Shown in pieces: positions 21,545 to 32,937 of a stretch of DNA of 64,000 nt. The translations under genes and the position numbers were made by a program. Source of the stretch: Malania oleifera (Eukaryota; Streptophyta; Magnoliopsida; Santalales; Ximeniaceae); contig NC_080427.1 of NCBI RefSeq assembly GCF_029873635.1, positions 74,617,348 through 74,681,347 on the forward strand. Direction: 5' to 3'. The notes under the pieces were generated by a model. That model was not told the DNA's origin. It was given only the letters and a program-made list of their open reading frames with translations, and did no database searches. The first letter of the stretch is position 1; each line of letters opens with the position of its first letter.

Positions 21545-22961
21545 TGTTGGCCTAGTAGTATGTCTAGAGGGGGGGTGAATAGACTTTCTTCTGTGATGTG
21601 CTCGCTTTCTACAAACACAGAATTCTTACCAAAAGCAAGTGCATAAAATTGTCGTGTAAAAGGAAATGTAGAAAATCACGATAATAATATAAATGAGATA
21701 AGAGAGAAGAAAAGCTTAACACATTGATATTTATGTGGTTCGGCACCCCGCCTACATCCACGCCTTGAGACCAACTCAAGGATTCCCAAACTCTACTAAA
21801 ATCCTCCTTCGGACGGAGAAGCCCAATACACACCAACTCACAAAGAGCTTCAACAAGGTGCACACTTAGAGACACCCAAAAGCAGCTTACAAAGAGCCTT
21901 TGTTTAGAAAAGGTGGATGAAAATTAAATGTAAGCTTGAATACTCCCTTTGAGCTAATTAAACTCTTACTCAATATCCTCTTGTCAATAGAATAAATGCA
22001 ATGCTAAGAGCAGCAAGAAGAGGGCAGGTGAGTTTGTGAGCAAACCCTAGAAATAACAACACCAATGAATGATCTTCTTACAATATAATTTTCTAGGTAA
22101 AAAGTAAATGTTATTTACTCCTATTTATACACTAACTGGGCGAGTGCAACGCTGGAGAGCCGTTGGGCATTTATGAAGGTAAGACAAAATTTCAAAATAG
22201 CCGTTTGCAGCATTTAATGTTCCCTGCTGCCCAACGTTCGTCGATGAAGCCCTGTGTTTGTCGACGAGCTCTTCAGTAACTTCGTCAACGAAGCACTGTG
22301 TTCATCGACGAGTTGCTGAATTTGAATTCAGGTACCTCTCGGTATATTTTCGTCGACGAGAACCTGTGTTCGTCAATGAGTCCTCCATGTCCTTCGTCGA
22401 CGACACCCTGTGTTCGTCGACGAGTTGTGGCTCTGAATTTAGATGCCCCTCGGTATCTTTTTGTCAACGAGAACCCTGTGTTCGTCGATGAAGTTTGTGC
22501 TACACTCGTCGATGAAGCCCTATGTTTGTCAACGAGATCCTTTTTCTTAAAATTTTTGTCCTTTAAGTTTCTAAGAAGGTTCTTGTCCGTTTGGGGGTTT
22601 CTTTATACACTTTTAAATGACTTTACTAGTATTTTGTTGTGTGTGTGTGATACACCCCTTTCTTGCTCTTAGTATTGAGTTTCACTCTATGTACAAGATA
22701 TTTTCAAGATGGTATCTCTCTTATTTACACGCTCATTTTTTTAGATGACTTTGTACATTTGTTGTATCGTTCATGGATGCTTTGAGAGACTTGTGCTTCT
22801 GGTCATGGCACGAGTTGCTTTGACTATTTGTTGGTTCAGATGCCATTCTGTATACCTGAAACATGTCTTAGAGAGACGTTAGTGACCTTAAGAGCAGCTA
22901 ATGGGTCGTTAACATTAAAACATAGTAGGAATGAAAGACCTTTAACTATTTGGTGTTAACA
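21545..22961 (-). repeat. Cop2 5' LTR, complete
   Basis: 1417 bp, TGTTGGCC...TTAACA, followed by the target duplication AATCT. Contains the Copia block gcctacatccacgcct (21750-21765), TATA box (22122-22129, minus sense) and the palindrome array at 22230-22540. Confidence 0.93.
22230..22540 (-). repeat. TCGTCGACGA palindrome array in Cop2 5' LTR
   Basis: About twelve units such as gttcgtcgatgaag, cttcgtcgacgac, tttgtcaacgag, spaced some 20-35 bp and often joined by ccctgtg. Lies upstream of the TATA box in element sense. Short open frames here are translations of the repeat. Confidence 0.88.
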
Positions 22962-23127
22962 AATCTAATTACCCTGATTTTAGGATGGTGCCCAAGTTGG
23001 CCTAACCAACTATCTACTTTAGCAGACTTGAAAAGAATCTTCCTAGGAGTAATGTGGCGACTTCCGATCGTCGAACCGGCAAAGAACAAAGCCAGAATTG
23101 TAAAGAGAATGAGAGGGGAACAAATTT

Positions 23128-23166
<39 letters not shown>

Positions 23167-23479
23167 GCATGCAATCCTCGCAGAAAATGTGATTTTTGGC
23201 CTTATATAGAGTGCTTGTCCACGTGGCTCGTCAACAAGTCACGTCATCTCGTCGACGAAGGCAAGAAGGGATTTTGTCGAGAAACTCGTTACCCTCGTCC
23301 ATGAATTTTAGGCCTTGAAATCAACCCTCTCAGTAAGTTCTCGTCAACGAGCCCAATAAGCTTGTCCATCGACGAATGCTCTACGCTCATCAAAGAGACC
23401 CTGGTGAGTACTCTTTTTGAAATTCCCTTTTTCTACTTCCTTTTATTATTTAATTGGTATAATTCTTCGAGTCTCTACA
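22962..23479 (-). repeat. GypL: right part of an older Gypsy LTR, split by Cop1 and Cop2
   Basis: Resembles the right 40% of the GypD LTR in the same order: ggatggtgcccaag, LTR leader with a (GA)n run (23131-23161), TATA region (ttatatag, 23205-23212), a small array of the TCGTCGACGA motif, and the end gagtctctaca (23479). The 22 bp at 13690-13711 (between Cop1 and Cop2) read on into 22962, as the preceding piece of this LTR. The rest lies beyond Cop1, outside the window. Confidence 0.75.
23131..23161. repeat. (GA)n microsatellite in GypL leader
   Basis: Fifteen or so GA units, left of the TATA region in the same place as the GA/CT tracts of GypD, GypF, GypG and GypI. Confidence 0.9.
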
Positions 23480-24053
23480 ATATTGTAGTACACATCTGCT
23501 TGTATTGGAAACATCTCTTTATACACAAAATTCATATCTGTGTTGTATTCCCGATGTGTTGGTCGAAAGAGGGAGACTAGCCCTGTGAATAGTCCCGAAC
23601 TGGTTCAGACTCAGTTAAGAGAATTAGGTGCACCATCCTGTAAGCTATTGTATTAGGTGTCGCTCCACCTGCAAGTGAGCAATCATAGTGGAATCCGCTT
23701 GCTTGTGAGCTTGAGGCGGGGACGTAGGCAGTATTGGCCAAACTCCGATAACATATCTTGTGTCTCCTCTTTAAATTCCTACACTTTAATTTCCTGCACA
23801 TGTATGCTTATATTTAATTAACTATGAATGTGTGCATGATTTAAATATTGTGAATGATTGGGATAAACTGAGCCTGCTATATTTGCTTTGATTATTTGCT
23901 TAGTTAATATATTATTGGGTGATTGGTATTTGCTTAGACAGATCCTAGATTGTGAAATACTGTTGTTGGATTAATTGAACCTAAGAAGAAATATTTTAAA
24001 TTTTCAATTCACCCCCCCCCCCTGGCGCTTTTGGGAATACACCAATTCCAACA
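23480..24053 (+). repeat. CopM: 3' part of a Copia LTR related to CopH
   Basis: Plus-oriented. gaaagagggagactag, the block aggcggggacgtaggc (23714-23729) and the end ttcaattcaccccccc...ttgggaatac..ccaaca match the reverse complement of the CopH LTR start (47808-48330). No primer site follows, so only an LTR remnant remains. The run of 13 C at 24011 may be unreliable. Confidence 0.72.
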
Positions 24054-24749
24054 GTGAGTTTGTCGTAGACCCTTCGAACTAGCAAGACTCGGCAGGAGCT
24101 TCATGACTCATGAGTTGGTCTTCCACATTGCAAACCAACATGAGCCCTTCACGAGTTTGTCAAGAGTTTCGTGAGTTCATCGTCGACATTTTGAACTAGA
24201 AGGAGCTCTTCGCAAGCTTGTCTTCGAGCCTTCGTGAGTTCATTTGCTTCGAAGTTCGAACTTGTATGTCTTCTTCTTCTTTTACAACTTTGCTTCTTCC
24301 ACTTCTCTATTATTGGGTATGTTCTAGAATTTGATATTCTGGTATATATATATATATATATAAGTAAATTTGGTATGTTCTATTATCTTTGCTAAATCAA
24401 CTGCAAAACTATCCACTTAGAGTGTTTGCCTAGAAATAGATGAGTTTATTTTATCTACTAAAAAAACAAAGACTTTACTATAGGAAGGAAGTCTTTAATG
24501 GAAATATGTATCTTACTCATGTGAATGTAAAATTTTGATGTAGTTTAATCATTTCATTTGCTAGAAAAACAGTATGAGGGCCCAAAATTTTAAATAAACA
24601 TATAAAAAAAATTAAGTTATAAATTTAATTTTACTCTCGTTGAATTTCTTTTCATTCTTACCTAAGATTTTTTTTTTTTTTGACAAAACCAATAACTATA
24701 TTAAATATTAATTAGTCCATGGTATGAGGTGGTGGTTGGATTATGGTCC

Positions 24750-24781
<32 letters not shown>

Positions 24782-25724
24782 TTTTTTTTTTGTTCTTTCT
24801 TTAAATTCTTTCTACAACTTTTTGACTTGGCATTAAGAAAAATTCAAAAGTTTGCCCAGAAAAAAAAAATCCACAATACATTTTCCTGCTCTAAAATCAA
24901 CCCAGGACAACATTAAGCAGAGGATTAGATTTGGTACAAATTGTTTCTATTTAAAATTTTAAAGTGATTTGAAATAATAAATATGTGAAGTTGTGACTAT
25001 TTCTGGATATGGTTTCTACTCTAAAGTCACTTGAAAAGTTTTTAACTAATTCACATTTTGAAAGTGTGGACTTACATTTAACACATTCATAGTGTATGAA
25101 TTTAAAATCATTATCTTTATTTTTCTTTTACATACTTCTGCATATTTATGAGATAAGGTTGATTTGAATTAATTTGCAATATATTACTCGTATCTTAATG
25201 GATGCAAGCATATACAAACTAATTGCAAGTTATCGTATATAATTTAAATTATTATGAAATAAAATAAATTATTAATAAAACTATATTTAAGAATGATGAA
25301 TTATTCGCCCATCCATCATAAATTATTTGACCCAAAATCACTTAATCCGTCACTTAAATAAAGTAAATATGAAATATAATTTTTTCACCCGTTAATCTAC
25401 CTTATCCGTTGTGTATTACCCGACCTAATCCGCTTTTTTATGTCTACAATTTAATTCCAATTCAATGTCATTTTTTTTTAATTAGTCCTTTCAAAGTGAA
25501 ATTTATTGTCGTTACTTCTTATTAATACTGTTGTTTTAACTAATAGTTATTAATCTTTCTGCATCAAAAAAAAAAAAAACAAAAGTAACTTGTTATTCAT
25601 GTTTGACCTTTCAGGCTTTCAGCCACTTGTTCCTGATCTGCTTCGGCTTATGAGCTTCCAAACCAAAGCGAACTTCCTTCCCCAAACAGCGAATGCCCGA
25701 GATTCTTCAGCTTTGTGTTCGTAA
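24054..25724. other. Upstream region of the BTB gene, no gene recognised
   Basis: 24054-24270 has imperfect repeats of words such as gagtttgtc and cgtgagttcat with no clear source. The rest is AT-rich, with (TA)n at 24343-24362, a CTT/poly-T run at 24748-24792, poly-T at 24669-24681 and poly-A at 25566-25579. No open frame of note, no transposon protein motif. The promoter of the gene at 25725 must lie here, but no convincing TATA box was found. Confidence 0.6.
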
Positions 25725-27152
25725 ATGGATGTCAATGGAAATTCTAACGCTGCTGTAGAGTCCCAATTGGGCGGTCGCATCAAGCTCAACGTCGGCGGCA
25801 AGCTATTCGAAACCACCGTATCCACGATCCAAGCCGGCGGCCCAGACTCTCTCCTCGCCGTCCTTTCCGCCCGCCCCAACCCCCATAATCCGGTTTTCAT
25901 CGACCGCGATCCGGAGATCTTCTCCGTCCTCCTCTCCCTCCTCCGCTCCGACCGCCTCCCCTCCGCCGCCAGCCGTTTCTCCAAGCAAGAGCTCGCTGAC
26001 GAAGCCCTCTACTACGGCATCGAGTCCCGCCTCAGATCCGCCTTGTCCCCGCCTCCCTTCACCGGCATCGATGCCTCCGTCGTCACCACCATTCGTCCGG
26101 CCGCCGACGGCCTTCCCTCCGCCTTCACCGCCTTCGCCGCCGACGGATCCGTTTGGATTGCCCACGGCGGTCAGATCTCCAGCTACGATTGGAACCTGAC
26201 GCACGCCGGAACCATCCGGACTCACCTCGAGGACATCACCTCCATCCGCCGCGTCTGGCCGGAAGTCGCCGCCATCGGATCGGACGCCGCCGCCGGACTT
26301 CACTTCTACGACATCTCCGGCGGCCGCCACGTCGGTTCGGCTCACTGGACCGATTCGTCGGACCCGCGGATCTACAGGGCCCGAGTTACCGCCATCGCCG
26401 ATTCATCAAGCTCCGTCTTCGCCTCCTTCGAGTGCAAACATAGAGAGAACTGCATCCTGGCGATCGACAAATCGACGCTGCAGATCGCGTCAGAGATCGG
26501 TCGTCAATCCGGCGGTTCTGCGAAGACCTTGGTCGCCGGGAAACTGACGTACCTACCGGAATCCGGCGCCATCGCGAGTACCGCCGTCACGTGTGGCGCG
26601 TTTGGATACTCCGGGTACATCCGACTGTGGGACCCGAGATCCGGCGAGGTGGTTTGGGAGACGATAGAGCCCGGGTCGGGGCGAAGCAGCAGGTTTGGGG
26701 ACTCGTTCGCAGACGCGGACATTGACGTGGACGGGTCGACCCTTTTCAAGGTGTGCTCCAAATCGGGCGACTTGGCGGTGGCGGATCTCCGTAATTTGGG
26801 GGAGGATCCATGGGTATATTTGAAAGATAAGAACCCGAGTTTGAGAAATACGGGTGGAGGGGGTAGCTGCGTTTTGCATTGTTACAAGAAGCAAGTGTTT
26901 GTGGGGAGAGAGGGGGGATTGGAGGTTTGGTCTAGGGTTGAGGAGAGAGAAACAGAAGGGGAAGAGAGAGAAAGTGGGTTTTGTGAGGGTTCATATAGGA
27001 GGAACTATGTGGATAAGGTGCAAGATAGTGAACGAGGGGTTATAAGGAAAATGGAAGGTGGTGGGAATAGGCTATTTGTGAGCCGACAAAATGTGGAGGG
27101 CATTGAGGTGTGGGAAAGCTCCCATCTTTCGGGTGTGATTTCAGTTTTGTGA
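25725..27152 (+). CDS. BTB/POZ domain protein with C-terminal WD40-like propeller (At2g24240/At4g30940 type)
   Basis: Single open frame of 475 codons without introns, ATG GAT GTC to TGA. Residues about 17-105 form a KCTD-type (T1-like) BTB domain: [13 protein letters not shown], then [18 protein letters not shown] and [11 protein letters not shown]. The rest is a propeller-like region with [29 protein letters not shown] and, at the end, [21 protein letters not shown]. This architecture fits the plant family annotated as BTB/POZ domain-containing protein At2g24240, about 440 residues; the extra length comes from a Glu/Arg-rich loop near residues 405-425. BTB proteins of this sort are thought to act as adaptors for CUL3 ubiquitin ligases; the substrate is unknown. 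The frame is GC-rich, unlike its AT-rich surroundings. An out-of-frame ATG lies 4 bp downstream of the start. The only intact host gene in the window. Confidence 0.93.
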   Translation: MDVNGNSNAAVESQLGGRIKLNVGGKLFETTVSTIQAGGPDSLLAVLSARPNPHNPVFIDRDPEIFSVLLSLLRSDRLPSAASRFSKQELADEALYYGIESRLRSALSPPPFTGIDASVVTTIRPAADGLPSAFTAFAADGSVWIAHGGQISSYDWNLTHAGTIRTHLEDITSIRRVWPEVAAIGSDAAAGLHFYDISGGRHVGSAHWTDSSDPRIYRARVTAIADSSSSVFASFECKHRENCILAIDKSTLQIASEIGRQSGGSAKTLVAGKLTYLPESGAIASTAVTCGAFGYSGYIRLWDPRSGEVVWETIEPGSGRSSRFGDSFADADIDVDGSTLFKVCSKSGDLAVADLRNLGEDPWVYLKDKNPSLRNTGGGGSCVLHCYKKQVFVGREGGLEVWSRVEERETEGEERESGFCEGSYRRNYVDKVQDSERGVIRKMEGGGNRLFVSRQNVEGIEVWESSHLSGVISVL

Positions 27153-27726
27153 TGTAAAATTCTTTCGAAGATTTGTGAGAGAGAGCAATTGGCACATACG
27201 AATTGACTAGTCACTTCTTGCGGATTTTCAAAACTTTACGCTATGTAAAATTAGGAGGCACATGAAATGGATGCCTGAGTTATTATGCATATCATGAGCA
27301 TATGAATATATATTATGTTGTGAATGAGGAATCTATTTGCATCAAGTTGTAGGCTAGTGATGCTTTTGATGTTGGTTAGAAGACAATAAGTCAAGAACCC
27401 AAAATGATTCCTCTAACCCTACAAACGTTTGGAACATGTTCAATTGTATGGTACCCAACTTTGTCAACTTATATATTCGAATTTATTTATGTTTGAAGCA
27501 AGTTTCCTGAAGTTATTTTGCGTGCATACCAGTATAACACTAATTCACATACTATTGTATGTTTTCAAAGGGGATGTTTGCAAAAAATTATGCATCAAGT
27601 TCCAACTACTTAATCGTTTTTTGATTTATGTTTCTTGTAGATCTAAAACAAATTCAGTTACAATAAATAAATAAAATATTAGTTAAGGTTGGAGAAGGAG
27701 AAAAGAAGAAGAGATTAGAGGGTAGT
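27153..27726. other. 3' flank of the BTB gene up to GypD
   Basis: AT-rich. Overlapping aataaa words at about 27663-27676 could serve as a poly(A) signal, though 510 bp from the stop. A GA-rich stretch (27690-27722) precedes GypD. If GypD sits in a CopJ LTR, the left part of that LTR may lie here, but I cannot show it. Confidence 0.5.
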
Positions 27727-29838
27727 TGTGACGACCTGACTATTTTTTTCTTTCCATAATACCATTTAGTATAATTATCCTATTATCCTGTTCAACTATC
27801 AAAACATAATCAACCTGAACCCATGGGTACCAAGGAATATACCTGAAATATAACTCTGATACCTAAGTAGTAGGAAACGTAATTTAAAAACATGTCATCC
27901 AACCAACCAGAATACCAGACTTCTACTAAATCTGTGATATATACAATCATCCATCCAAAAAACCAAAAAGTAACCAAGGGCCACTTCCCAAAAATAAATC
28001 TAACGCTAACTCAACAACTCACCCTTCTGACAAGGTAGTTCGGCTGGTCACTACTGTCGCGGAGCGATATCTGCTCCTTTACTTGGATTTCCTGAAATGT
28101 TAAATGTTGGGGTGAGACACCTCTCAGTAAGGGAAATAAATTAACATCAGTGTGTGGCGTTATGAGCATTTTCGTGTTATTCATATAAACAGTATAATGA
28201 ACATATTTGGTAAAATCTGTCTGTAACAGAACCAAGTAAAACATGATTTGTCATATCATCATAAAGCATACTAGATTTATATACATGAAAATCATCTTAT
28301 AACTGTATAATACTGAAATAACACTTAGGATGGATAGTTAGCTGATGTTATGTCTTACCCTCACATGACTAAATTGTGCAACCCAAAAATGGGACCTAGC
28401 AATGGTTGGTCGACCATGCTAGATCAAACATAAGTGTATAAATACGATGGGTCTGTCCCTCTTGGTCCTGGACTGCTAAGGGGACAACTCCACTCTATAC
28501 TGAAGCCACATCGACTGCCATCTCCGACACTACTGATCTTGTAGTAGTACTATCATAATTCTAAACATATAACTACGGTATCGTGCTCCTAAAACTGAAC
28601 TAAACCATACCATCCGGGTTCTAATATCATATAATAAGTTTCATATACTGAGCATAACTATTTCATATTTCATAGCAATAACTGACATATTAATGTTTCA
28701 TAAATCCTGTCATATCTTACATGATTATGGCATCTGCGCCAACATGAATCATGACATCTCAGACGGCATAACATATCATGTAAATCACGGCATCTGCATA
28801 GGCATATCATAACATACTGAATCATGAAATCTTTGTACTGTTTAACATACTATTTAGAACATAGTTCTTGTATTGTTTTATGGTTTTTCCTAAAAACTGG
28901 TAATACATGATTATTCTGGGAAAACATAATATTTCATTAACATAATTTCCATGATAAAGATTACTCATGCCATACAAAAAGGGTAATATTCAAAACATAA
29001 AATCTGTTCTAAAATCATATTTCTGATATTATTCATGAAAATCATATTTCTAATCAATAACAGTATTCCCAAACATAATTCTACAATATACATATTTACC
29101 TGAAATTAAATGCTGTAAAATAATATATTTTCATAAGAAGGCTGACTTAGTTTATCCCCTTACCTAGCTTATTGAAAAAATCACAAATTAACCTATCCTG
29201 CGCCCGTGGTGTTCCCAGCTCAACACCCTGAAATTTATATTTTTCCCAACAAAACTTTAGTATAAACTCATCTAATTCATTTTCTCAGCCTAAAAATACC
29301 AAATACCTTAATAAATATTAAAATAATCAACTTACCAAATTTTGGGATGGTTCCCAAGTTAGCCTAACCAACCAATCACTCCAGTAGATTTGTAGAGAAT
29401 CTTCCCAGGAGTAACGTGACGACTTCAGATCGTCGATCCGGCGAAGAACCAAGCCAAAAAGCTAGAGAGAAGGTGAGAAGGGTGACGTTAAAGAGAGAGA
29501 GAGAAGGAATTTTCATGCCATTTTTTTCGCTTCAAATCCAGGTTTAGCATATTTATAAAGTGCATACTCGTCGACGAGTCACGTCGTCTCATCGACAAGC
29601 GCAAGAAGGAGATTCGTTGACGAGCACTTACTCCTCGTCGATGAATTTCAGGCCCGAAAACACCTCTCTCGGTAATCCCTCGTTGACAAGACACATGTCC
29701 CTGTTGACGTTCCCCAGAAGGCTCCTCGTCGACGAACAACCTGACCTTGTTGACGAGGCCTACTAAACACCTTTAGAAAACTTATTTTCTCCCCTCTCTT
29801 TTAATACGTAATTCATTAAAATTCTTTAAGTCTCTACA
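27727..29838 (-). repeat. GypD 3' LTR
   Basis: TGTGACGACC...TCTCTACA, 2112 bp. Contains degenerate gcatctgcgccaacatgaatcat repeats (about 28730-28830), a short GA leader tract (29492-29505), TATA box (29550-29557, minus sense) and the palindrome array. The purine tract in element sense follows at 29839-29855. Confidence 0.92.
29566..29760 (-). repeat. TCGTCGACGA palindrome array in GypD 3' LTR
   Basis: About eight units (ctcgtcgacgag, ctcatcgacaag, ttcgttgacgag, ctcgtcgatgaa and others) directly upstream of the TATA box in element sense. The 5' LTR has the same array at 59866-60060. Confidence 0.88.
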
Positions 29839-30153
29839 TTCTCTCATCCTTATAAAAATTTCGTCCTCAAAATTTACTATTTGTATCAAACACCATCCCT
29901 TAAAAAGAAAATGGCTACCTATTTTATTACTTACCCTCACTTGTGGCGGAGGAATACTGTGGTTACATTCAAGGTCCTAGGAGATTACAATACATAAACA
30001 AAAATTCTCCCAAAACCAAAATACTTCCTATTCTATAACCTACAATACTACTCACACATATATCATCTTGCTTTTTGTAAAATTAAACCATACTACATTT
30101 ACTTTACTCATATACCTAGTGTTGATTCCCACTGAATAAGTACTCTGTCAGAT

Positions 30154-31057
30154 CTACTCCTCGAGCTCCCATGAGGTTTCCTCTACCGCTTGATTTCTCC
30201 ACAAGACTTTCACTAAAAGAATCTTCTTATTGTGTAATACTTGTTCTTTCTTATCCAGAATCTGCACTAAAGTTTCTTCATAAGTCAAAGTACCACTGAG
30301 TTCTAACTCGGCATAACTGATGACATGGGAGGAATCTAGAACGTATTTCCTTAGCATGGAAACATGGAATACGTCATGATTTCTAAATAAAGCTGGTGTT
30401 AAAGCCTGCCGATAGGCAACTGACCCTACCCTTTCAAGAATCTTGAAATGGCCAATAAACCTAGGGCTCAACTTACCCTTCCTTCCAAACCTCATAACTC
30501 CCTTCAATGGCACTATCTTCAAGAAAACATGATCTCCCATATCAAATTCCAATTTCCTGCGGCAAGTATCAGTGTAACTCTTATGCCGGCTCTGAGCGGC
30601 ACTGATTCTGTCTCTAATGATCCGAACTTTATCATATGCCTGTTGCACTAGCGCTGGCCCCACCAGTCACCTCTCACCTATCTCATCCCAATATAGAGGA
30701 GAACGACACCTCCTACCATAGAGCGCCTCATAAGGTGTCATGTTAATGCTAGCCTAATAGCTGTTATTGTATGCTAACTTTACCAGCGGCATATAGTGGG
30801 TCCAACTATCCCCAAAATCCAGCATGTACGCCCACAACATATCTTCTAATGTATGAATTACCCTCTCATTTTGGCCGTTTATCTGAGGATGAAACGTCAT
30901 GCTGAAAGATAACTGAGACCCTAGAGCCTCCTACAAGCTTCTCCCAAACCATGACATGAAACGTGGGTCCTAGTCTGATACTATAGACACTGGCACACCA
31001 TGTGATCATACTATCTCCTGAATATATAATTCTGCCAGTCCGTCTATGGAGTAGTTG
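30154..31057 (-). pseudogene. GypD integrase C-terminal half
   Basis: The open part (30663-30154) shows the Gypsy integrase tail: MGDHVFLKI.PLKGVMRFGRKGKLSPRFIG, FHVSMLRKY and the end VLWRNQAVEETSWELEE. Upstream, to 31057, the catalytic-core residues are visible with stops (SDRGP..F, the WADLYVQEIV-type segment LAELYIQEIV). The core is cut at 31057/31058 by GypF and resumes at 39753. Confidence 0.88.
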
Positions 31058-31125
31058 TGTAAGAATCTGACCTGAGTAACATGGACTAAATAATTAAGAA
31101 AAGGGCAAAAAGGTAATTTGAGTAG

Positions 31126-31325
31126 GCTTCGTCGATGAAGCCATTGTTCTCGTCGACGAAGGTGCTCGTACTGTTCGACGAAGAAATTCATAGGTTCGTC
31201 AACGAAGAGATACTGAGAGATTATGGAAAATTATGAATCTCAGGTTTGTCGACAAAGCCACTACGGCGTCGATGAACTCCCTTCTTTAGCTCATCGACGA
31301 AGGCGTTGTTTCATCGATGAGGTTG
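31126..31325 (+). repeat. TCGTCGACGA palindrome array in GypF 5' LTR
   Basis: Eight units, for example ggcttcgtcgatgaagcc, tctcgtcgacgaagg, ggttcgtcaacgaag, ggtttgtcgacaaagcc, tttcatcgatgagg. Ends about 20 bp before the TATA box. The 3' LTR copy is at 37985-38162. Confidence 0.9.
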
Positions 31326-31341
31326 GCTGGGTCAAAGGGGC

Positions 31342-31389
31342 TATAAATATCCTCCTTCATTGCTTAGTTTCTAAGAAAGCTGAATTCTC

Positions 31390-31447
<58 letters not shown>
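31342..31447 (+). promoter_or_regulatory. GypF LTR core promoter and CT-rich leader
   Basis: TATAAATA followed after about 45 bp by a (CT)n run of more than 50 bp, then attctctcttcgattc. The same layout is at 38181-38293 in the 3' LTR. Plant start sites are often followed by CT tracts; the exact start is not shown. Confidence 0.7.
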
Positions 31448-31449
<2 letters not shown>

Positions 31450-32925
31450 AACCAACGAAATCTCTCATTCTCTCTTCGATTCTTCGCTATTCGTCGCTTG
31501 ATTCAACGATTTGACGTTACTGCATGGATCAGGGGAGGAATCTCTTCGAGAATAGTGAATCGGATCTTCGTTTCGAGGATTTTCAGGTTTTGACCAAAAA
31601 CCGAGGTAAGGGTCCAATTTCATTTTCGCTTTGGTAAATATGTAGTAGTAAGAATTATAATGAAGTATAGTACTTTGATATTTAGGTTTTGGGAACTCAG
31701 TTCATAGTTTTGGAGCCATAGAGTTCGTGTTTTGGTATTTGGGCTAAGGTAAGGGGATTCTGTTTATATCAATTATTTTTGAAATTGAAATCGATAAACA
31801 TGTAGTTTATGATTGTATGTATGTTTTGACTACTTATTTGGGAAAATCTGTCGAGTGAAAATATGGGATTTTCGAGTTATAGTTTTGGGGAAAATTTGGG
31901 GGTTTCGGGTATCATCTCTATTTTTGTTGGAAAAATCGTATGTTGTATAAAACTGTAGTATTAAGATGATTGTACCTGTATTTGGTATTAAATTGTATTC
32001 TTGAATTGAAAACAATATAATTTGTTGTATAAATAAGTGTGGAATGAACTGTTGTATGTAAAATGTTCTAGGTTTTGTAAAACAGCTGTGACGGCTAATT
32101 ATCGTAAGCTGATGGGTATAGGAACATGAGTTCCAAAATTGTTCTAGGCTTTATGAAATTTGCCACGTCTCGGCTAATTACCGTGGGCAAACACCATGTC
32201 TCGGCTAAATATCGTGGACGAGAGTGTCCAGCTCTATATCTGAGGGTGTGAAATATCACATGTTTGTTCCGGCTGGTCACTTATGGGTGTGAGTGGACAC
32301 CGTATTAGCAACGATATCGTTGTGAGGCTTCGGTTATTGCAAGGTATCAAGTGCTTGAGTGTGACGACACTGATCGTATGTTTGGCATCGTATGTACTAG
32401 AATTGGATTGTGAAAATACTGGAACTGTATTGTGTTATGTTTTATGTTGAAATAATACTTGTATGTCACACACTGATATAATCTGCTTTCTTCCTTACTG
32501 AGAGGTGTCTTACCCTGAATGTACAAATGTTTTTCAGGTCCTTCAAGTACCCGAAACTAGCATCCTAGCATTCAGGAGTGTAGGTGTTGATTAGATATGT
32601 ATAGTACTTAAGTAAGTACTGATTTTGTAACCGGGTTGTCATTGTTGGGTTTTGTAGACACCCAGGGTATGTACTATATTTGGGAGCGTAGACTCTAGTC
32701 ATGTATAAACTTTGGTATGGTACACTATATATATTAGAAAGAATATTTCTGCTGCGCATTTGAGGTGTATATATGTGTATGTGAATTTGTATAGGGTTTA
32801 CGTGTACCCCACGGGGTCGGACCCTTATTCAGTGTAGTATCATGTATGTTTCAATTAAAATAGAGACAAGCTAGGTTACTAAATTCACACTTGGGGCCTA
32901 TCTGCGAGTTCGGGGCGTGACAGCT

Positions 32926-32937
32926 TGGTATCAGAGC
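32926..32937 (+). other. GypF primer binding site
   Basis: tggtatcagagc, perfect initiator-Met tRNA match, three bases after the 5' LTR. Confidence 0.93.

Larger units (their letters stand above)
13712..22961 (-). mobile_element. Cop2: Sirevirus-like Ty1/copia retrotransposon, nearly complete
   Basis: 9250 bp between exact AATCT duplications (13707-13711 and 22962-22966). Minus-strand order: 5' LTR, primer site, gag, pol (protease, integrase, RT, RNase H), internal motif array, extra gene, repeated polypurine tracts, 3' LTR. It interrupts GypL. Pol stays in one frame for 3.1 kb with only two nonsense codons, so this is the best preserved element in the window. The 3' LTR has lost about 550 bp of U3. 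Confidence 0.95.
31058..32922 (+). repeat. GypF 5' LTR
   Basis: 1865 bp. Palindrome array (31126-31325), TATAAATA (31342-31349), CT tract (31395-31447) in the leader, and degenerate tctcggctaattaccgtgg repeats at about 32090-32220. Confidence 0.95.

Noticed and set aside
22258-22672. Plus-strand open frames over the Cop2 LTR array with repeated Ser/Asp/Glu words
   Set aside because: They are translations of the TCGTCGACGA repeat; no start context, no homology, and similar frames appear over every array.
24011-24023. C13 run as a biological signal
   Set aside because: The same place in other Copia LTRs is a C6-C8 run; extra length may be sequencing slippage.
24343-24362. (TA)n run as a core promoter of the BTB gene
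   Set aside because: It is 1.4 kb upstream and reads as a simple microsatellite.
25803-26345. 180-codon minus-strand frame inside the BTB gene
   Set aside because: Gly/Glu-rich shadow of a GC-rich coding sequence; no domain.
31126-31325. Regular repeats with spacers, CRISPR-like
   Set aside because: Eukaryotic LTR context, degenerate units, spacers short and uneven, no cas genes.
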